A program made the position numbers and the translations under genes. This document shows, piece by piece, positions 1-8,849 of a stretch of DNA of 64,000 nt (position 1 is its first letter; each line of letters starts with the position of its first letter). Source of the DNA: Mycobacterium barrassiae (GTDB taxonomy: Bacteria; Actinomycetota; Actinomycetes; Mycobacteriales; Mycobacteriaceae); NCBI RefSeq assembly GCF_025822765.1, contig NZ_JACKUK010000042.1, forward strand, positions 81,814 through 145,813. Reading direction: 5' to 3'. The notes under the pieces were generated by a model that did not search any database, was not told where the DNA came from, and saw nothing but the letters and a program-made list of their open reading frames with translations.

Positions 1-1
1 G

Positions 2-253
2 GTCCTGCACTCCGCCGCGCCGGTCACCAGCGACGCCCATCGTGGGTTGGCCATGCCGCGCCGCGCCAGCACCCGCGCGCAGAACCGCGCCAAAGCCATC
101 GACGACGAACGCGCCCACAACCAAACCGCCCGCCACGCCGAAGCCGAACACCAAGCCCGCGAACCAGTCAACAAACCCCAACCCCAATGGGTCAACGACT
201 ACTTCCCACCCACACCACCCCCACCCAACGACAACGACCCCCCACCCTTCTGA
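2..253 (+). CDS. HNH endonuclease of the DUF222/13E12 family, C-terminal fragment
   Basis: The frame is open from the window edge to a stop at 253, so only the last 83 residues are seen. They contain the late signature of mycobacterial 13E12-repeat proteins: a Pro-Arg-Arg segment, then TRAQNRAKAIDDERAHN, then a proline-rich acidic tail ending DPPPF. In this family the HNH nuclease core lies just upstream and would fall outside the window. Such genes occur in many copies in mycobacteria and often behave as dispersed repeats. Their function is not settled. The last 55 bases overlap the next gene tail to tail. Confidence 0.8.
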   Translation, partial: VLHSAAPVTSDAHRGLAMPRRASTRAQNRAKAIDDERAHNQTARHAEAEHQAREPVNKPQPQWVNDYFPPTPPPPNDNDPPPF

Positions 254-1137
254 CCGCCGGCCTCCCACGATGCGACCATGCTGAGTGCGGACCAGTCGAG
301 CTGTGCTCCACCGTTGGCGAGCAGCGTGAGGAAGCGATCGCGGATGAGGCTGGCCACCGGAAGTGGCACCTGTAGCGATTCACCCGCAGCGAGCGCGAGG
401 CGAACATCCTTCAACCCCAGTGAGGCGGCGAAACCGGCGGGCTCGAACTCCTCGCGGGCCATCAGTCCGCCGTACGTCTTGTAGACCGGCGCATTGAAGA
501 GCGTCGACGTCAGCAACTCGATGTACTCCTGCTTGTCGACACCGGCCTTCTCCACCAGCGCCATCGCCTCACCGAGCGATTCGATGACAGAGGCGATCAG
601 GAAATTCCCGCTCAGCTTGACAAGGCTTGCGGCCTTCGGCTTCTCGCCCACCATGAACGTCCGCTGACCGATTGCGTCGAACACCGACGAAAGCGCCTGC
701 ACGGCAGCGGGTTCACCGGCAGCGACGACAAACAGCTTCGCGGCCGCGGCCGCCTCGGGCCGTCCGAACACCGGAGCCGCCACGAAACGGTGACCCGCCG
801 CGGCATGCGCTTCCGTCAGTCGCTCCGCCAGCGCGACGCTGATCGTGCTCGACGATACGTGCGTCGCGCCCGACGGCAGCGACGCGAGGATGCCGTCGTC
901 TCCAAATGTCACCGCCTCGACCGCATTGTCGTCGGCCAACATCGTGATGACGACATCGCCGCCGCATGCGTCCGCGACCGTCCGCGCCGCCTTGGCGCCC
1001 TTCTGCGCGAACGCGGCCACCTTGTCCTGCGAGCGGTTGTAGGCCGTTACGTCGTGCCCGGCATTGAGCAGATTGGCCGCCATCCCGGCGCCCATGTTTC
1101 CCAGCCCTACGAACCCGATCTTCACGGCATCCACCAT
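199..1137 (-). CDS. NAD(P)-dependent beta-hydroxyacid dehydrogenase (HIBADH/6PGDH-like)
   Basis: This is a 312-residue member of the 3-hydroxyisobutyrate dehydrogenase family. It begins with the dinucleotide-binding GFVGLGNMG loop (residues 8-16), and the family's catalytic lysine is probably K174 in VKLSGNF. The start could be the ATG at 1137 or a GTG a few codons later that gives MKIGFVGLG. It lies 22 bases after the molybdenum hydroxylase iron-sulfur subunit on the same strand, so it probably belongs to that transcript and may oxidise a product of the pathway. The last 20 or so residues are a glycine-rich tail encoded opposite the proline-rich end of the HNH gene, and look like an added extension. 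The substrate is unknown. Confidence 0.88.
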   Translation of the reverse strand: MVDAVKIGFVGLGNMGAGMAANLLNAGHDVTAYNRSQDKVAAFAQKGAKAARTVADACGGDVVITMLADDNAVEAVTFGDDGILASLPSGATHVSSSTISVALAERLTEAHAAAGHRFVAAPVFGRPEAAAAAKLFVVAAGEPAAVQALSSVFDAIGQRTFMVGEKPKAASLVKLSGNFLIASVIESLGEAMALVEKAGVDKQEYIELLTSTLFNAPVYKTYGGLMAREEFEPAGFAASLGLKDVRLALAAGESLQVPLPVASLIRDRFLTLLANGGAQLDWSALSMVASWEAGGQKGGGSLSLGGGGVGGK

Positions 1138-1159
1138 GCCGGGTCCAACCGCGAAGCGC

Positions 1160-1630
1160 CTAGCTCAATTCCGCCGCGCGATGCACCGCGTTCACGATGC
1201 CTTGGTAACCGGTGCACCGGCAGAAGTTCCCGGATAGGCCCTCGCGGATTTCTTCATCCGTCGGCTCGGGGTTGTCGCGCAACAGCGCGGTGATCGAGAC
1301 GACGAAACCCGGCGTACAGAAGCCGCACTGGAGGCCATGGCACTCGCGCATCGCCGCCTGTACCGGCGACAGCTGACCGTCCTCGCCCGCAATACCCTCG
1401 ACCGTGGTGACCTCGCTGCCATCGGCCTGAACAGCGAACATCAGGCATGCGCGCACCACCTGCCCGTCGACCAGTACCGTGCACGCCCCGCAGGCACCGT
1501 GTTCGCATCCCAGATGTGTCCCGGTCAGCCCACAGTTCTCCCGCAGGTAGTCCGCCAACGTCAGGCGTGGCTCAACGGTCGCCTCGGTAGGCACCCCGTT
1601 GACGGAAACCCGCACTGGCCACTCATGCAT
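1160..1630 (-). CDS. Molybdenum hydroxylase 2Fe-2S subunit (CoxS/XdhA-like)
   Basis: This 156-residue small subunit carries electrons between the molybdenum and FAD subunits. The plant-type 2Fe-2S cluster ligands are C42, C47, C50 and C62. The second cluster ligands are C102, C105, C137 and C139, the last two in CRCTGYQGI. I start at the ATG at 1630, which overlaps the stop of the FAD-subunit gene by 8 bases; upstream codons in this frame are only the shadow of that gene. The length is normal for CoxS. It forms one enzyme with the two flanking large and medium subunits. Confidence 0.93.
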   Translation of the reverse strand: MHEWPVRVSVNGVPTEATVEPRLTLADYLRENCGLTGTHLGCEHGACGACTVLVDGQVVRACLMFAVQADGSEVTTVEGIAGEDGQLSPVQAAMRECHGLQCGFCTPGFVVSITALLRDNPEPTDEEIREGLSGNFCRCTGYQGIVNAVHRAAELS

Positions 1631-2498
1631 TGCTTGCCCCTGTGATCGCAGATGCCCAGGCCCGGGCCACCATCGTGGCGCCGACCTTGGCTCGGTAGGC
1701 GGCCGACCCCTGCAGGTCGGCCGGAATGTCATCCAGGCCGCTGATCGCGAGTTGGCCGACCTCCTCGGCGGCGATGTCACCGACCGGGCGGCCGACCACG
1801 GCGTCCTCTGCGAGGCCGCCGCGCAACGGCGTCGAACCCAGCCCGAGCAGACCGATACCGCAGCGCGCAATCCGATCGTCGTCGTCCAACTCGACGGCGA
1901 CGGCCGTCCCCGCAATCGCGAAATCACCGTGCCTGCGGGCGAACTCCTCGACCGCGAAACCGCACCGGCCGCCCCACACCGGGAAGCTCACCGCGGTGAG
2001 AATCTCGCCCGGCTCCAACGAGGTCTCCCAAAGCCCTGTGAAGAAGTCCACCGCCGAGATGGTCCGCGTGCCCTTCGACGACACCGCCTCCATCTTCGCG
2101 TCGAGAGCCAACGCGACGGCCGCATACTCCGCGGCGGGGTCCGCATGTGCGATCGCCCCGCCGAGCGTGCCCCTCGTGCGGATCTGAAAATGCCCGATAT
2201 ATGGCGTCGCCAAGGTCAGCAACGGCACCGAATCGGCGACCTCATCGTCCATTCCGACAAATGCGTGCGGCGTGCCCGCGCCGATGCGCACCTCGTCACC
2301 GCACAGATCGATACCCTGCAGTTCGGCGATGCGCGAGATGTCGATCAGGTTCTCGAAATGCGTCAGCCGCATCGCGAGCATGGGGACCAGGCTCTGCCCG
2401 CCGGCCAGAATCTTCGCGTCGTCGCCGAACTCATCGAGCAGATCGGCGGCCTCCTTGACGGACTCAGGCCGGTGATAGGCGAAGGGCGCTGCCTTCAC
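1623..2498 (-). CDS. Molybdenum hydroxylase FAD-binding subunit (CoxM-like)
   Basis: This 291-residue medium subunit of the xanthine dehydrogenase/CO dehydrogenase family has the two FAD pyrophosphate-binding motifs: AGGQS at residues 32-36 and TLGGAIAHADP at 111-121. It starts with GTG at 2498, overlapping the stop of the CoxG-like gene (GTGA), so the two are translationally coupled. It passes electrons from the 2Fe-2S subunit to an acceptor. The order large subunit, CoxG, FAD subunit, 2Fe-2S subunit defines the operon. Confidence 0.93.
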   Translation of the reverse strand: MKAAPFAYHRPESVKEAADLLDEFGDDAKILAGGQSLVPMLAMRLTHFENLIDISRIAELQGIDLCGDEVRIGAGTPHAFVGMDDEVADSVPLLTLATPYIGHFQIRTRGTLGGAIAHADPAAEYAAVALALDAKMEAVSSKGTRTISAVDFFTGLWETSLEPGEILTAVSFPVWGGRCGFAVEEFARRHGDFAIAGTAVAVELDDDDRIARCGIGLLGLGSTPLRGGLAEDAVVGRPVGDIAAEEVGQLAISGLDDIPADLQGSAAYRAKVGATMVARAWASAITGASNA

Positions 2499-3223
2499 GG
2501 CAGCCGCCGATCGGCCGGCGACAGGTTGTCGAGCAGCCGCAACAACGCGGCCTGCAGATCGTCGGCGACCACCGCCGCGGGTGACTTCTGCTTACGTCGC
2601 CCCAGCAGGAACCCGACCACCACACCCGCTCCGACGGCGGCCACCACCGGTCCGTAACGCTTGGCTAGCGACGGCGCCACCGCCTTCGCCAGGGTCAGGG
2701 AGTTGATGGCGTTGTCCTGCGGTGCGGTGGGTTGCGCTGCGGCGGCAGGGGTTTCGGCGGTGGAGGCGCCAGGTGCGGATCCGCCTAGCAGATCGGCCTC
2801 CAGGTTCTTGGCGAACTGCCCGATCAAGCTACTGGACACATCTGCGAGCACGCCCCGGCCGAACTGTGCCGCCTTGCCGGAGATCGTCAGGTCCGTGGTG
2901 ATGAGGACAGTGGTGGAGTCACCCTCGTCCTTGAGCGCGGCGGTGACGACGGCCGCGGCGTTGCCACTTCCACGGGTCTCCTTGCCGTTGGCCTTGATCA
3001 CGACGCGCTGCGCGGCCGCATCCTTTTCCTGGAAGGCCGCTTCACCCTTGTAGGACACCGTGATCGGGCCGACCTTGACCTTCACTGCGCCGGTGAACTG
3101 GTCGCCGTCGACGGACAGCAGCTGCGCGCCGGGAATGCACGGGGCGACCCGCTCGACGTCGGTGAGCACCTCCCACGCCTTGGCCGCGGGCACCGCGACG
3201 CGAAATTCGTTGTTGAGTTCCAC
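2495..3223 (-). CDS. CoxG-like SRPBCC protein with C-terminal membrane anchor
   Basis: This 242-residue protein has an N-terminal SRPBCC/CoxG fold of about 150 residues (MELNNEFRVAVPAAKAWEVL, then ERVAPCIPG). An Ala/Pro-rich linker follows, then one hydrophobic segment near residues 195-212 ending GRRK, then a short tail. In CO-oxidising bacteria CoxG tethers the molybdenum enzyme to the membrane, and the anchor here suggests the same job. It starts with GTG at 3223, overlapping the TAG of the large-subunit gene by one base. It is fully embedded in the operon. Confidence 0.9.
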   Translation of the reverse strand: MELNNEFRVAVPAAKAWEVLTDVERVAPCIPGAQLLSVDGDQFTGAVKVKVGPITVSYKGEAAFQEKDAAAQRVVIKANGKETRGSGNAAAVVTAALKDEGDSTTVLITTDLTISGKAAQFGRGVLADVSSSLIGQFAKNLEADLLGGSAPGASTAETPAAAAQPTAPQDNAINSLTLAKAVAPSLAKRYGPVVAAVGAGVVVGFLLGRRKQKSPAAVVADDLQAALLRLLDNLSPADRRLP

Positions 3224-5523
3224 TATTGGGCCTCCTCGATGAGGGCAACGACGGCTGATGGACTGGCCGGCAAGCGGGTCAGCGTGACACCGAGCGGCGC
3301 GAGAGCATCATTGATGGCGTTGACGACAGCAGCCGTCGACCCAATGGCGCCGCCTTCGCCGCAACCCTTGTATCCGCCGACGCCGGGGCCCGGAATCTCG
3401 ACGTGCCCGAACTCGATCGGCGGTACCTCGGTGGCGGTCGGCAACAGATAGTCGACAAACGTTGATGACAACGGGTTTCCGTCGTCGTCGTAGACCATGT
3501 CCTCCAAGAGCGCACCGCCGATGCCCTGCACGGTGCCGCCCGCGATCTGCCCCTCGACGACGTTGGGGTTGATCATCGGGCCCACATCCTCACTGACGAT
3601 GTAGCGCGTCAGCTTCACATGACCGGTCTCGATGTCGACCTCACACGTGCACGCGTGGGTCGCATTGGCCCAGTGGATCATCGCTTCCGGCGGTGACACG
3701 AACCGTGCGGTCGCCTCCAGCGTCGGCGATACGCCGCCCAGTTGCGCGGGCTCGTAGTACGAGCGATTGGCGATGTCGGCGAACGTCACGCTCTTCGAAG
3801 AGTCTTCCCGCGCAGTCGCTTTCGATCCGCCGAGCTCGATGTCGTCGGCGTCGATGCCCAACATCTGCGCGGCGATGGCGAGGATCTGCTTGCGCAGTAT
3901 GGTCCCCGCTTCGTTGACGGCACCCGCCGTCATCGGTCCGGACCGGCTGCCCTGCGTGCCTGCGCCGTAGGGCGTCACGGCGGTGTCGCCCTGAATCGTC
4001 GACACATCTTCGATTTTGGCGCCCAACACATCGGCCGTCAGCTGGACGACGGTGGTCTCGATACTGTTGCCCGTCGACCCGCCGTTGACGTAGACGTTGA
4101 TCTTGCCCGTGGGCTCGATGCGGATGGTGCAGCCCTCGGTTCCGAGGTGGCCCGTCGCGGCGCCGGTCGGCTCGATGTAGGCCGCGAAGCCGAGGCCGAC
4201 GTAGCGGCCCTGGGCCAACGCGTCGGCCTGCTCTTTCCTAAAGCCCTCGTGGTCAAGGATTTTCACGGCCTGCTCGAACGTCTCCACCGGCGCCACATGG
4301 TCATAGGGCATACCGTTGGCGTTGAAGTACGGCATCTCGTCGCGGCGCAGCAGATTCTTGCGCCGCAGGTCTACCGGATCGACGTTCATCTTCCGCGCAG
4401 CCACATCGAGCAGGATCTCGCGCGCGAGAGTCTCGTACTGCCACGGACCGCGATACGCCGCGAGGCCTGCCGTGTTCGAGAACACCGTCTTGTAGTTGAA
4501 GCTGGCCTTCGGTACCCGGTACGGGCCAGGGAAGAACATGCCGACGGCGGCGGTGGTCAGCACCGGGTACGGCGTCGGGTACGCGCCGATGTCGTACGTG
4601 AAGTCGACGTCGACGGCGAGAATGTTGCCGTCCTCGTCGAGGGCCATCCGCGCTTTGCCGTCGACGTGGCGGGCTTGCCCGGCGGCCATCAGGTTCTCGC
4701 GACGGTCCTCGATCCACTTGAGCGCCGCGGGCACCTTGCGCGCGGCCAGCATGATGCACATGTCCTCGCGCATCGGCACGACCTTCTGGCCGAACCCGCC
4801 GCCGGTGTCGCGCATGATGACGCGCACGCCCTGCGCGGGAATGCCGAGCAGGCGTGCGCAGAACGCGCGCAGTTCGTGGGGGGTCTGAGTCGACGCCCAT
4901 ACCGTCAGCTCGGAGGTGGCCGCCGTCCACTCGACCACGAGGCCGCGCGTCTCGATCGGCACCGGCGCATAGATCTGCTGATAGACGTTCGCCGAAGCGA
5001 CGTGTGCGGCCGACGAGAAGGTTTCCTCGTCCGGCGGTGCGCCGCCCATGCCGCCGGCCACGTTGTCGGGGTAGGCCTCGTGCACCACCACATCGCTGCC
5101 GATGGCCTTGGTGAAGTCGGCGATCGCAGGCAGCTGTTCGTAGTCGACGTCCACCAACTCGACGGCGTCCTCGGCGATATAGCGGCTCTCCGCGACGACG
5201 AGCGCGACTGGATCCCCGACGAACTTCGCTTCGCCCTCGGCCAGCGGGGGACGGGGCGTGTCGGGAACGTCCTTCCCGGCGACCGCGTGCCAGGCCTCCT
5301 TCACCTCGGGGTTCAGGTCGGCGGCGGTGAACACGGCGCGCACACCGGGCAACTGCAGCGCGGCCGAGGCGTCGATGCCGTTGATTCGAGCGCGGGCGAA
5401 CGGGCTACGCACGAAGCAGGCGTGCAGCATGCCGGGGCGGGTGATGTCGTCGACGAACGTGCCGTGGCCCGTGAGCAGCCTGGTGTCCTCGACGCGAGCG
5501 ACTCGGGTGCCTGCGTAAGCCAC
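3223..5523 (-). CDS. Molybdenum hydroxylase large (Mo-MCD) subunit, CoxL/XdhB-like
   Basis: The 766-residue catalytic subunit binds molybdopterin cytosine dinucleotide. Visible motifs are GGGFGQK (241-247), the substrate loop AYRGPWQYE (356-364) and the family glutamate in CGEGGAIGS (about E723). True form I CO dehydrogenases carry AYxCSFR in that loop. This loop is different, so CO is unlikely to be the substrate; an aldehyde or N-heterocycle is more likely. It is the first gene of the L-G-M-S operon. A palindrome lies about 50 bases upstream, and the XdhC maturation gene precedes it after a 108-base gap. Confidence 0.93.
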   Translation of the reverse strand: MAYAGTRVARVEDTRLLTGHGTFVDDITRPGMLHACFVRSPFARARINGIDASAALQLPGVRAVFTAADLNPEVKEAWHAVAGKDVPDTPRPPLAEGEAKFVGDPVALVVAESRYIAEDAVELVDVDYEQLPAIADFTKAIGSDVVVHEAYPDNVAGGMGGAPPDEETFSSAAHVASANVYQQIYAPVPIETRGLVVEWTAATSELTVWASTQTPHELRAFCARLLGIPAQGVRVIMRDTGGGFGQKVVPMREDMCIMLAARKVPAALKWIEDRRENLMAAGQARHVDGKARMALDEDGNILAVDVDFTYDIGAYPTPYPVLTTAAVGMFFPGPYRVPKASFNYKTVFSNTAGLAAYRGPWQYETLAREILLDVAARKMNVDPVDLRRKNLLRRDEMPYFNANGMPYDHVAPVETFEQAVKILDHEGFRKEQADALAQGRYVGLGFAAYIEPTGAATGHLGTEGCTIRIEPTGKINVYVNGGSTGNSIETTVVQLTADVLGAKIEDVSTIQGDTAVTPYGAGTQGSRSGPMTAGAVNEAGTILRKQILAIAAQMLGIDADDIELGGSKATAREDSSKSVTFADIANRSYYEPAQLGGVSPTLEATARFVSPPEAMIHWANATHACTCEVDIETGHVKLTRYIVSEDVGPMINPNVVEGQIAGGTVQGIGGALLEDMVYDDDGNPLSSTFVDYLLPTATEVPPIEFGHVEIPGPGVGGYKGCGEGGAIGSTAAVVNAINDALAPLGVTLTRLPASPSAVVALIEEAQ

Positions 5524-5570
5524 GTCTATCGCTCCAATCCGAAGGGCTGGATGACGGTCAGAGAGTCGAA

Positions 5571-5587
5571 TTATCGTACTGCGATAA
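5571..5587. promoter_or_regulatory. Palindrome upstream of the molybdenum hydroxylase operon
   Basis: TTATCG and CGATAA form perfect 6-base arms around a 5-base spacer (TACTG). The site sits 48 bases before the large-subunit ATG at 5523 in the gap after xdhC, so it is well placed as an operator. No regulator gene is adjacent, and the binding protein is unknown. Confidence 0.5.
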
Positions 5588-5631
5588 ACATAGTGCCGGA
5601 AGTAGAGAGCGACATTACCGCATGATTTGTC

Positions 5632-6753
5632 TCATGCATCGTGGTGGATCCGTCCGTCGGTTTCGGTGAGCGGCGAGCCTCGTCCTCCCCAGCGGCGCGC
5701 GATGATCTCGGCCGCGATCGACACCGCGGTTTCCTCCGGGGTGCGGGCGCCGAGATCGAGACCGATGGGGCTCGCCAGCCTGGCCAGTTCCGCCTCGGTG
5801 AGACCGGACTCGCGCAACCGCGCCATCCGGTCGTCGTGGGTGCGCCGAGAGCCCATCACCCCCACATAGCCGACCTGCGGCAGTCGCAGCGCGACCTGCA
5901 GCACGGGCACGTCGAACTTGGCATCGTGGGTGAGCACGCAGATCGCGGTGCGGGAATCGATGGCGCCGGCCGCCGCCTGATCGGCGAGGTAGCGGTCCGG
6001 CCAGTCGACGACCACCTCCTCGGCGCCGGGGAAGCGCGCGGGCGTGGCGAACACCGGGCGCGCGTCGCACACCGTCACGCGGTAACCGAGAAACGTCGCC
6101 TGCCGGGCCAGTGCCGACGCGAAGTCGATCGCACCGAAGATGAGCATCCGCGGACGCGGGGCATGGCTGGCGACGAACACCTCCATGCCCGTCTCCTGGC
6201 GCTGACCATCGGGACCGTAGGACAGCACGGTGGACAGCCCGGCCGCCAGCAGCCCTCGCGCGTCGTCGGTGACCGCGGCGTCGGTGCGGGCAGAGCCGAG
6301 GGAGCCGTCGATGGCGTCCGGCCCGATGACGAGCCTGCGGCCGACCCGCACCGGATCGGGGTGTGCGATCACGGTGGCGACGGCGGTCGGGCGATGCGCC
6401 GCGATGTCGTCGGCAACCGCTTCCAATTGCGGGAACGTGTCGCGCGACATCGGTTCGGCGAAGATGTCGATGATGCCGCCGCAGGTGAGGCCGACGGCGA
6501 AGGCGTCCTCGTCGGTCACGCCGTACCGCTGTAGCTCCGGCCGTCCGGATGCGACGACCTCGTTGGCCAGTTCGTACACCGCCGCCTCGACGCAGCCGCC
6601 GGACACCGAGCCGGCCACCGTGCCGTCGGGAGCGACGAACATCGTGGCGCCGGGCTGCCGCGGCGCGGATCGGATCGTCCTCACGACGGTGGCGACGCCG
6701 GCCGTGCCGCCGGTCCGCCATACCGACAGCAACTCCTCGAGGACGTCGCGCAC
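5632..6753 (-). CDS. XdhC/CoxI family molybdenum-enzyme maturation factor
   Basis: This 373-residue protein has the N-terminal XdhC domain (SAPRQPGATM, then SGGCVEAAVYE and CGGIIDIF) and a C-terminal Rossmann-like domain containing GVMGSRRTH. XdhC proteins bind the molybdenum cofactor and sulfurate or insert it into xanthine-dehydrogenase-type enzymes. Its place directly upstream of the large subunit fits a dedicated chaperone. It starts 43 bases after the P450 stop on the same strand, so a shared transcript from the P450 promoter is possible. Confidence 0.92.
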   Translation of the reverse strand: MRDVLEELLSVWRTGGTAGVATVVRTIRSAPRQPGATMFVAPDGTVAGSVSGGCVEAAVYELANEVVASGRPELQRYGVTDEDAFAVGLTCGGIIDIFAEPMSRDTFPQLEAVADDIAAHRPTAVATVIAHPDPVRVGRRLVIGPDAIDGSLGSARTDAAVTDDARGLLAAGLSTVLSYGPDGQRQETGMEVFVASHAPRPRMLIFGAIDFASALARQATFLGYRVTVCDARPVFATPARFPGAEEVVVDWPDRYLADQAAAGAIDSRTAICVLTHDAKFDVPVLQVALRLPQVGYVGVMGSRRTHDDRMARLRESGLTEAELARLASPIGLDLGARTPEETAVSIAAEIIARRWGGRGSPLTETDGRIHHDA

Positions 6754-6796
6754 GGTCGAAGTGTAAGCCCGCGCCGCGCCGCGGCTGTGCAGATGC

Positions 6797-8020
6797 TCAG
6801 CAGCTGCCCCGGAAGCCGGACCGTTCGTCGAACTCGACGGGAAGCACTGCCGGTCCGGTGATGCCGACCAGCGGCTTCCACTGCGACGGCGCCGTCCGGC
6901 GCAGGTTCGTCATCCGGCGGGTCATGACCACCAGCGCCTCGGCCAGTTCGCGGCGAGCAAGGTTGGCGCCGAGGCAGTAGTGCGCGCCTGCGCCGAACGT
7001 CTGCATGGGCGGGGCGCCCGTCCTGGTGATGTCCAGGCGGTCGGGGTCCTCGAACACCTCGGGGTCCCTGTTGCCGGCGGCCGTATTGACCAGAACGAAG
7101 GTGCCCGCTGGGATCCTCACACCCGCGTACTCGACGTCCTCGATCGTCATCCGCATCGCGCCGAAGACGACCGGATAGAAGCGCATCAACTCCTCCACCG
7201 CGTTCATCGCCAGTTCCGGGTGCTCGGCAAGCAGCTCCCACTGATCGGGGTGGTCGCACAGGACGTCGATCGCTGCCGCGAGCTGGTTGCGGGTGGTGTC
7301 GGTACCTGCCACGAGGATTCCGGCCGCCAGCATGCGCAACTCTGGAGTCGTCAGCCGGTCACCGTCGTCCTCGGCGCGGATCAGCTCGGAGATGAGGTCG
7401 TCGGTCAGCGATTGCCTACGCTCGGCGACCATGCCGTCGACGTAGTCGTCCAGCTCGCTCCAGGCCGTCAGGATCGCATTCTCGTGTTCCGCCACGTTCC
7501 AGCTGAACAGCTTGAAGAAGTCGTCGGCCCACTCGGAGAACAGCTTCCAGTCCTGACTCGGGGCGCCTAGCAGCTCCGCGATCACGGGAACGGGGTACGG
7601 ACGGGCGACGTTCTCGACGATCTCGCAGCGGCCCGTAGGTAGCAGCGGTTCGACCAATCGCGTGATGATGTCGGTGATCACGGTGTCCAGCCGACCGACC
7701 GCGCGCGGCGTGAACGCCTTCGACACGAGCCGGCGCAGCCTTGAGTGGTGTTCACCGTTGATGCTGAGCAGGGTCGAGCTCGCGCGGTCCCACAGGGGGC
7801 CCGACGTGATGCCCTGCGTCTCGAGGCCGAGACCTTCCGGCACGCACAACCGGTTGTCCCGAAGCACTGCGCGGGCCAACTCGTAGCTCAGGATCTCGGG
7901 GCCGTGCGCCCCCATCGCGATCGGCGAGCGCCGTACGGCCTCACCGAGCCGACGATGGGCTTCGTGCGGATCAGGAGCGTTCTCGTAGTCGACGGTGGGT
8001 AGGTCAAGTGCGGTGGTCAT
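6797..8020 (-). CDS. Cytochrome P450
   Basis: The 407-residue haem monooxygenase is complete. It has the oxygen-activating I-helix AGTDTT (238-243), the K-helix ExxR (E277, R280) and the haem loop FGAGAHYCLG with C349 as the iron ligand. The CYP family number cannot be assigned from inspection. It heads the minus-strand run of xdhC and the molybdenum hydroxylase genes, suggesting that both oxidative enzymes act on one compound class. It is divergent from the VanX-like gene, with 100 bases between starts. No ferredoxin gene is next to it. Confidence 0.95.
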   Translation of the reverse strand: MTTALDLPTVDYENAPDPHEAHRRLGEAVRRSPIAMGAHGPEILSYELARAVLRDNRLCVPEGLGLETQGITSGPLWDRASSTLLSINGEHHSRLRRLVSKAFTPRAVGRLDTVITDIITRLVEPLLPTGRCEIVENVARPYPVPVIAELLGAPSQDWKLFSEWADDFFKLFSWNVAEHENAILTAWSELDDYVDGMVAERRQSLTDDLISELIRAEDDGDRLTTPELRMLAAGILVAGTDTTRNQLAAAIDVLCDHPDQWELLAEHPELAMNAVEELMRFYPVVFGAMRMTIEDVEYAGVRIPAGTFVLVNTAAGNRDPEVFEDPDRLDITRTGAPPMQTFGAGAHYCLGANLARRELAEALVVMTRRMTNLRRTAPSQWKPLVGITGPAVLPVEFDERSGFRGSC

Positions 8021-8120
8021 CGGGCCCTCCTCGCGTCTGACTGGACGCCCTGATCGTCGATCGGAGGCGAGGAAGCGGACTAGCGTAGGCGACTACCCCA
8101 TTGGAGGAACGAGGTCACGC

Positions 8121-8783
8121 GTGCGCCACGTCATCGCCCCTCTGCTCGTCGCCTGCGGACTGGCCGGCGCCGCCAACGGCGTCGCGGCGGCATCGCCGGA
8201 CCAGCCGATTCCGCCGGTCTCGGATGCGGCGCGCGCCGCCGGTCTGGTCGACGTCCGCACCGTCGTCCCCGACGCGATCATCGACCTGCGGTATGCGACG
8301 CCGAACAACTTCGTCGGGGTGCAGATGTATCCCGCCGACGCACGGTGCCTGGTCGACGAATCGATGGCAGCAGGCCTGGCGACCGCGGCTGACACCCTGC
8401 GGCCCGGTGGCGACGTGCTCGTCTTCTGGGACTGCTACCGGCCGCACGATGTCCAGGTCCAGATGTATGAGGTGGTCTCCGAACCGGGCTGGGTGTCGCG
8501 GCCGGGGCCGTACGCGCGCAGCCACGAAGCGGGGTTGTCTGTCGACGTCACGCTGGCCCGCGACGGCGAGTTGGTGGACATGGGAACGGGATTCGATGAG
8601 TTCACCCCGCGCGCGAACGCGTACGCCACCGAAGGAGTCAGTTCGGCGGCGCAGGAGAACCGGGCGAGGTTGCGCGACGCGATGGCCGCGGGCGGGTTCA
8701 CCGTCTACAAGGGGGAGTGGTGGCACTTCGACGCACCGGGTGCCTATACCAACCACCCGATTCTCGATGTACCTGTGAATTAG
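8121..8783 (+). CDS. Secreted D-Ala-D-Ala dipeptidase, VanX/DdpX-like
   Basis: I start at GTG 8121, with GGAGG at 8103-8107, giving 220 residues and a clean signal peptide ending near VAAA (residue 24). The zinc ligands and base of the M15D family are present: H135 and D142 in SHEAGLSVD, E199 and H202 in EWWHFD, with SRPGPYARS just before. The family cleaves D-Ala-D-Ala dipeptide. Secreted mycobacterial members probably act in peptidoglycan recycling rather than vancomycin resistance, and no vanH or vanA is nearby. A longer upstream frame exists but lacks a signal peptide. Confidence 0.9.
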   Translation: MRHVIAPLLVACGLAGAANGVAAASPDQPIPPVSDAARAAGLVDVRTVVPDAIIDLRYATPNNFVGVQMYPADARCLVDESMAAGLATAADTLRPGGDVLVFWDCYRPHDVQVQMYEVVSEPGWVSRPGPYARSHEAGLSVDVTLARDGELVDMGTGFDEFTPRANAYATEGVSSAAQENRARLRDAMAAGGFTVYKGEWWHFDAPGAYTNHPILDVPVN

Positions 8784-8849
8784 GTGATTGATTCCCCTGT
8801 GCGCGGACTGACCGCGGCGGTCTCGCTGTTCGCGGGCTGAGCCGAGCGG

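Noticed and set aside
3223-5523. Carbon monoxide dehydrogenase (form I)
   Set aside because: Subunit set and CoxG resemble CODH, but the AYxCSFR active-site loop is absent.
3742-5625. A 627-residue open frame on the plus strand
   Set aside because: It lies opposite the molybdenum hydroxylase large subunit and is rich in Arg, His, Val and Gly, as expected for an antisense shadow of GC-rich coding DNA. No family motif is present.
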